In this document: positions 4,416 through 7,727 of the stretch, piece after piece | Position numbering within the stretch: position 1 is the first letter of the stretch | Layout: each line of letters opens with the position of its first letter | Origin: Promethearchaeota archaeon | Lineage (GTDB): Archaea > Asgardarchaeota > Lokiarchaeia > Sigynarchaeales > SOKP01 | Assembly (NCBI GenBank): GCA_016839425.1 | Contig: JAEOUI010000602.1 | Location: 1-7,727, forward strand | Direction of reading: 5' to 3' | DNA length: 7,727 bases | Notes under the pieces: model-generated | The model's input: only the letters and a program-made list of their open reading frames with translations | Databases searched by the model: none | What the model was told of the DNA's origin: nothing | Position numbers and translations under genes: made by a program

Positions 4416-6338
4416 TTATTCCAATACCCCTATTTCTTTCAATCTTGCTTTTAAAATCCTACTCTCTTTTAGATAAAGTTGATATTTTTGAGGATTTTTC
4501 GTAAATAATTTATAAAAATCCGCTGTCAAGAGATTCCACCTTATAGCTCTCCGCAATCCGGCAATTTCTTTAAGATCTATCAGCTTTCGAGCTTGATTTA
4601 TTAGATTATTAGCCTTTTTTGAATCCTTCCGAGAATGAATGTAATATTCTATCAATTCTAAAGCCATATCTAAGATTGTGTTCCTATTAGATTTACTAAT
4701 ATTGTCAATATCAAACTCCCTGACAGAGCTTAGCCCAGCTTTCAATAGTTTACTCATCTGGCTAAAATTAGCCTTGTTCTTAAAATAAACTGCTCTCATT
4801 AAATGATATTTAAAATTAACTTGCGGGTTTTCACTTGCAATTTTGAAGGCGTTCTTGATTAATGGTTTGGCATCAGCCAGTTTATTAGTCTCAAGAAGTA
4901 TCATCCCCTTGTAAAGATTAACCATCCCTACATATCTTTCTTTTTCAAATTCTTTACTTGTTGAACTTAGTTCTTCGGCTATGGAGGAATTTAAGATGTT
5001 ATTCAATATATCAAGATGATTTAGAGCATTTCCGTAATTTTTCAATTCATAATACTTTTTTGCTAACTTATAATGAATATTAATAATATGAAGAGAGGTC
5101 ACGTCTCCGGATTTTGCAACACCAAGTGCAATTTTAAGGTAATTAATTGCAACAACATGTTGGTTAAGAAGGTTAGCAATGCGTCTTAATAACAAAAGAA
5201 TAGAAACAACGACATTTTTTTGTTTATATTTGTTAAAAAGTTTTAAAGAATCGTTTAAAAGAGCAGTAGCTTCGGTGAATTTATAGTTTTTTATTAAGTC
5301 TTCAGCTTCCGTGTAGAAATTGATCTGTTCAACGATTTCAAAAGCTGTAGGTGGCTTATTCAACATGCTATGATGAATCTTGAATAACTCTTTAGATATA
5401 GAACTCTCGTAATATAGAGCTGAGAAAGGAAAATTGTTTTTTTGGATTTCAAAATCTTCATTTATCAACACGTGCTCAGGATTAAATTGAGCTAAATCAT
5501 TTGGAGACAAGTTCAGATTGCTGATGATTTCTAATACGGAATTTAATAATAATCGAGAAAATTTTATCCAATTCTCAATAAGGATTTCTAAAGTAAAATC
5601 GGGACTATTTTTGAATAATTCATTGATGATATATACAGAATAGCTTTCGAAAAGAACCCTTATGAAGAATTTATTATACTCAAAATCTTTAAAGTAGGTG
5701 TGAAATCCTCTCTCTAAGATATAAAATTCGTCAAAATTTTCCTCATTTGAAAAAAAAAGCGTTTCAGTAGTTCTTAACTTAGGGACTCCTTTCTTGAGTT
5801 CCCAAGGATGATTAAATGTGGGAGATAATCCCAATTTTTGTAAGGAATTGATTACATTTTGTATTCTTTCAGATTCTAGTGGATTGATTTGACCTTGAGA
5901 TCTCTTATTCATCAAAGAAATTCTTATTCGATTATTCCAAGAATCTTCACGTTCCTCCTTAGTTAGTTCGGGTATCAATAAGTTTAATAAATCCACCAAT
6001 TCTGTTTCTTTCCCTTTAATAGGATAAGCAGAATTAATTGAAATCTGACCATATAAATGTCGTAATAAAGTTATCAAGTTGAAAATAAAATCGTATGTAG
6101 ATTGCGATAAATTCCATACTTTAAAAGCCATGGAAATTTTAAAATTTAACAATTCAAACGGAATGTTCAACCGAATTGGTAATTTAATTGGTATTTTTAA
6201 AGTCAAGATTATTAGTTGATTTTTATGGATGCTATACCTGAAGCTATCTTCAATCGTTCCATTATTGCTCCAATCTTTTTTTTCCATGAATTGACAGAAT
6301 GCTTCGATTTCTTTTGGAGAAAAGGGACTAAATGACAT
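4416..6338 (-). CDS. Large TPR-repeat protein with uncharacterised N-terminal half (640 aa)
   Basis: The C-terminal half, from about residue 343, is a run of helical-hairpin repeats of TPR type, probably a scaffold for protein binding in the cytoplasm. Approximate units start at AEDLIKNYKFTEATALLNDS, RRIANLLNQHVVAINYLKIA, LAKKYYELKNYGNALNHLDI, LYKGMILLETNKLADAKPLI, AVYFKNKANFSQMSKLLKAG, LIEYYIHSRKDSKKANNLIN and ADFYKLFTKNPQKYQLYLKE. The small-residue and Tyr/Leu spacing fits the TPR consensus loosely, with the middle units clearest. The N-terminal 340 residues are mixed alpha/beta with no recognised motif. No signal peptide or membrane span. A TATA box (6363-6369) 28 bp upstream of the ATG at 6338 supports this start and a leaderless mRNA. 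It is convergent with S30e and not in an operon. A regulatory or adaptor role is possible but not shown by context. Confidence 0.8.
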   Translation of the reverse strand: MSFSPFSPKEIEAFCQFMEKKDWSNNGTIEDSFRYSIHKNQLIILTLKIPIKLPIRLNIPFELLNFKISMAFKVWNLSQSTYDFIFNLITLLRHLYGQISINSAYPIKGKETELVDLLNLLIPELTKEEREDSWNNRIRISLMNKRSQGQINPLESERIQNVINSLQKLGLSPTFNHPWELKKGVPKLRTTETLFFSNEENFDEFYILERGFHTYFKDFEYNKFFIRVLFESYSVYIINELFKNSPDFTLEILIENWIKFSRLLLNSVLEIISNLNLSPNDLAQFNPEHVLINEDFEIQKNNFPFSALYYESSISKELFKIHHSMLNKPPTAFEIVEQINFYTEAEDLIKNYKFTEATALLNDSLKLFNKYKQKNVVVSILLLLRRIANLLNQHVVAINYLKIALGVAKSGDVTSLHIINIHYKLAKKYYELKNYGNALNHLDILNNILNSSIAEELSSTSKEFEKERYVGMVNLYKGMILLETNKLADAKPLIKNAFKIASENPQVNFKYHLMRAVYFKNKANFSQMSKLLKAGLSSVREFDIDNISKSNRNTILDMALELIEYYIHSRKDSKKANNLINQARKLIDLKEIAGLRRAIRWNLLTADFYKLFTKNPQKYQLYLKESRILKARLKEIGVLE

Positions 6339-6362
6339 ATCTCAACTAATAATCTAAAAAGC

Positions 6363-6369
6363 TATATAT
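6363..6369 (-). promoter_or_regulatory. TATA box of the TPR gene
   Basis: TATATA-type element on the minus strand, centred about 28 bp from the ATG at 6338. Transcription would begin at or next to the start codon. Confidence 0.5.
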
Positions 6370-6680
6370 CTTATTAATGCATTATATTTTGGCAAGAAAT
6401 TATTTATAATTAAATTTATTCAAGAATTAAACCGATATGATCTAATGTTATGGTATTTTTTTAAAGGGAAAGGAGATATTTGAAGGGGGTATATTTGATC
6501 TATTTAAATAATAAAAAAAAGGATAATATTGAATAGAAATCCAGATTCATCATAAGTGATAAAGAGGGTTATTTTTCTTACAACTTCGGGGGTCCCATCT
6601 ACAAGCTAAAAAGAACTCATCGAATTCAACCCTTAATATTCATTCTAGTACGTAAATACAGATAATAGGATTGACATAAT
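6370..6680. other. Intergenic region with a GC-richer hairpin-like patch, no gene seen
   Basis: The whole gap between the TPR start and the next gene's stop is 342 bp. The left part is AT-rich. The patch 6565-6633 is bounded by AGGGTT (6565-6570) and AACCCT (6628-6633), contains TTCG (6585-6588) that can pair with CGAA (6621-6624), and includes CGGGGGTCCC, a local rise in GC. It could be a small structured RNA or the relic of one, but pairing is discontinuous. An AAAGGAG at about 6469-6475 is followed by a 25-codon TTG-started frame without protein-like features. I make no gene call. Confidence 0.3.
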
Positions 6681-7046
6681 TTATAGCTTATTTACAAAAG
6701 CAAGTACATCATCAGAGGCTTTTTGCAATAAAGGTACTTGGTTTTTATCAATAAGGACCATATTCAAGCGACCACGAATTAATTCAATCATTTCTTTGTT
6801 TATTTTTTCTTTTTCAGCCTTACTCAAGCTGAGATACTCACGTAAATCAAATTTGTGGTCTACTTGATATTTTCGCATTGAATGTAAAATAAATCCCTTC
6901 ATTGCCATTTCAGAGATTGTAATGTATTTCACGTAAATCCCAGCAGTTTGCTCTATCCATTGTTGTTGCTCAGAAGTTGTTTGAACGTTACTATAGTCTT
7001 TTTCAACTTTTTTTATTTCTTTTTGATCAAATTTTATATCATACAT
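6681..7046 (-). CDS. Small helical protein of unknown function (121 aa)
   Basis: Not recognised. The protein has no Cys, no membrane span and no signal peptide. It is highly charged (many Lys, Glu and Gln) and predicted almost entirely helical: residues about 7-20 (DQKEIKKVEKDYSN), 25-58 (a long helix through QQWIEQTAGIYVKYITISEM to HSMRKYQ), 75-97 (KAEKEKINKEMIELIRGRLN) and the C-terminal LQKASDDVLAFVNKL. It could be an oligomerising or adaptor protein. The start at 7046 is supported by GTTTAAATAC (minus strand, 7071-7080), about 29 bp upstream, giving a leaderless message. It is divergent from the MIT-like gene across a 300-bp spacer, a neighbour relationship that may or may not be functional. 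Confidence 0.7.
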   Translation of the reverse strand: MYDIKFDQKEIKKVEKDYSNVQTTSEQQQWIEQTAGIYVKYITISEMAMKGFILHSMRKYQVDHKFDLREYLSLSKAEKEKINKEMIELIRGRLNMVLIDKNQVPLLQKASDDVLAFVNKL

Positions 7047-7346
7047 AGTATCTTTTTCATCAAATCAATTGTATTTAAACATTTAGGAAAAAAAAAATAT
7101 TATAAAAAAACAGTATTATACTATAGTTTTTTTATAACTGATAATTCGATTTTTTTGTCATGTATTTTTATTATGTGTTAGTTATTGAATAAATTGAGAA
7201 GAATAAAATGTAATGTAAAAAATCATTTTGAATAATAATTCATTAAAAAGATAATAATTACTATAATAGATTTTTTTATGTGTACTAATATTATTAATGA
7301 AAAGTAAAAAATTTTTGAAAAGAACAAACTAACTTAAAGAAAAATT
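7047..7346. other. AT-rich divergent promoter region
   Basis: 300 bp of extremely AT-rich DNA between two divergent starts. A TATA-like GTTTAAATAC (minus strand, 7071-7080) with BRE-like CCTAAATG lies about 29 bp before the ATG at 7046. On the plus strand, AAAAAATTTTTG (about 7306-7317) is the best placed element for the gene at 7347. No tRNA-like fold, repeat array or convincing open frame was found between them. Confidence 0.4.
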
Positions 7347-7727
7347 ATGGATGTTGCTAACCTTAACAAGAAATTAGGTAAAATGATAAAAGCAGCGACA
7401 ATATTAGAAAAACACCAAGATCTTAATCCGGCAATAAAAGCTTGGGTTGAAGTGTCAGAAATGACTTTAAATGCTTCAAAATCACGGGATCTAGACGTGT
7501 CGTTTAGGAACATGTTAATCAAAAAAACGGAAGAAATCATAGATCATATTAAATTTCTCAAAAGAAAAACCTCAGGAGAAATATTTTTAGATCGAGAACC
7601 ACAAACGGATATTCAATATCAAAATACCCCTAATACCATAGAACCCGAGATTATTAAAAAATCACCAAAAAAGGAACAACCCCCTAAGAAGATTGAGAAA
7701 GAGAGAAAAGATGAAGACTTTAAAGAA
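7347..7727 (+). CDS. MIT-like three-helix protein, partial (3' end beyond right edge)
   Basis: The first 127 codons are open to the window edge. Residues about 3-75 form three amphipathic helices: NLNKKLGKMIKAATILEKHQ, NPAIKAWVEVSEMTLNASK and DVSFRNMLIKKTEEIIDHIK. The pattern K..KAA..LE, then AI..W.E.SE, then R..L..K.EEI...I..LK resembles the MIT domain, the three-helix bundle by which Vps4-type ATPases and other proteins bind ESCRT-III tails. From about residue 76 the sequence becomes a Pro/Lys/Glu-rich, probably disordered linker (SPKKEQPPKKIEKERKDED). An MIT domain plus charged linker would suit a Vps4-like or other ESCRT-linked protein in an Asgard archaeon, but the part that would decide this is off the window, and generic three-helix bundles can look alike. 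No Shine-Dalgarno site precedes the ATG. Confidence 0.6.
   Translation, partial: MDVANLNKKLGKMIKAATILEKHQDLNPAIKAWVEVSEMTLNASKSRDLDVSFRNMLIKKTEEIIDHIKFLKRKTSGEIFLDREPQTDIQYQNTPNTIEPEIIKKSPKKEQPPKKIEKERKDEDFKE

Noticed and set aside
6490..6555. C/D box sRNA on the minus strand, suggested by a perfect ATGATGA C box at 6548-6554
   Set aside because: No CUGA D box was found at a suitable distance downstream on that strand.
6470..6560. 25-codon frame starting with TTG after AAAGGAG on the plus strand
   Set aside because: Too short, low-complexity, and other genes here do not use Shine-Dalgarno sites.
6948..7181. 77-codon frame on the plus strand, rich in Phe/Tyr/Ile
   Set aside because: It overlaps the start of the 121-residue minus-strand gene and AT-rich promoter DNA; its composition is that of translated T-rich sequence.
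7334..7540. 68-codon frame on the minus strand
   Set aside because: It is antisense to the MIT-like gene, whose plus-strand frame is open to the window edge.

Overview
The window is strongly AT-rich archaeal DNA, most likely from an Asgard archaeon. Four observations point there. (1) A tRNA-Trp gene carries a short intron at the canonical archaeal position 37/38. (2) There is a ribosomal protein S30e gene, a protein of TACK/Asgard archaea and eukaryotes that most Euryarchaeota lack. (3) Start codons lack Shine-Dalgarno sites, and most sit just downstream of TATA-like boxes, as in leaderless or near-leaderless archaeal transcripts. (4) The right edge encodes the start of a protein with a three-helix, MIT-like segment, a domain linked to ESCRT systems. 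The lineage call is inference; no single gene here proves it.

Layout, left to right. A 5' portion of a STAS/SpoIIAA-like protein (minus strand, runs off the left edge) is divergent from a large GH52-like glycoside hydrolase homologue (389-2344, +). Next comes the intron-containing tRNA-Trp(CCA) (2399-2507, -), then a small helical protein of unknown function (2727-3086, -). A six-helix membrane protein (3255-3851, +) follows; its stop overlaps that of a convergent 54-residue zinc-ribbon protein (3841-4005, -). The S30e gene (4172-4400, +) is interrupted. It converges on a 640-residue TPR protein (4416-6338, -). After a 342-bp gap there is an unknown 121-residue protein (6681-7046, -). A 300-bp AT-rich divergent promoter region then leads to the MIT-like protein (7347 to the right edge, +). 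No operon is evident: nearly every gene seems to have its own promoter, and there is no mobile element, CRISPR array or defence cassette.

The most notable finding is the S30e gene. Read straight through, it stops after 15 codons, yet removing 31 nt (4209-4239) restores a complete 65-residue S30e. The flanks of those 31 nt can form a bulge-helix-bulge (BHB), the substrate of the tRNA splicing endonuclease: a 4-bp CUGG/CCAG helix, 3-nt bulges AAA and AUA, and a 9-bp hairpin in the intron. The predicted cuts (AA^A and AU^A) are the ones that restore the frame. The tRNA-Trp intron in the same window has a comparable, slightly relaxed BHB with the same AGAU^A 3' splice context, so both transcripts could be processed by one endonuclease. 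A protein-coding archaeal intron, here in a ribosomal protein gene, is rare. The second point of interest is the GH52-like protein: the scaffold motifs are kept, but both positions I align to the catalytic acids appear to be non-acidic.
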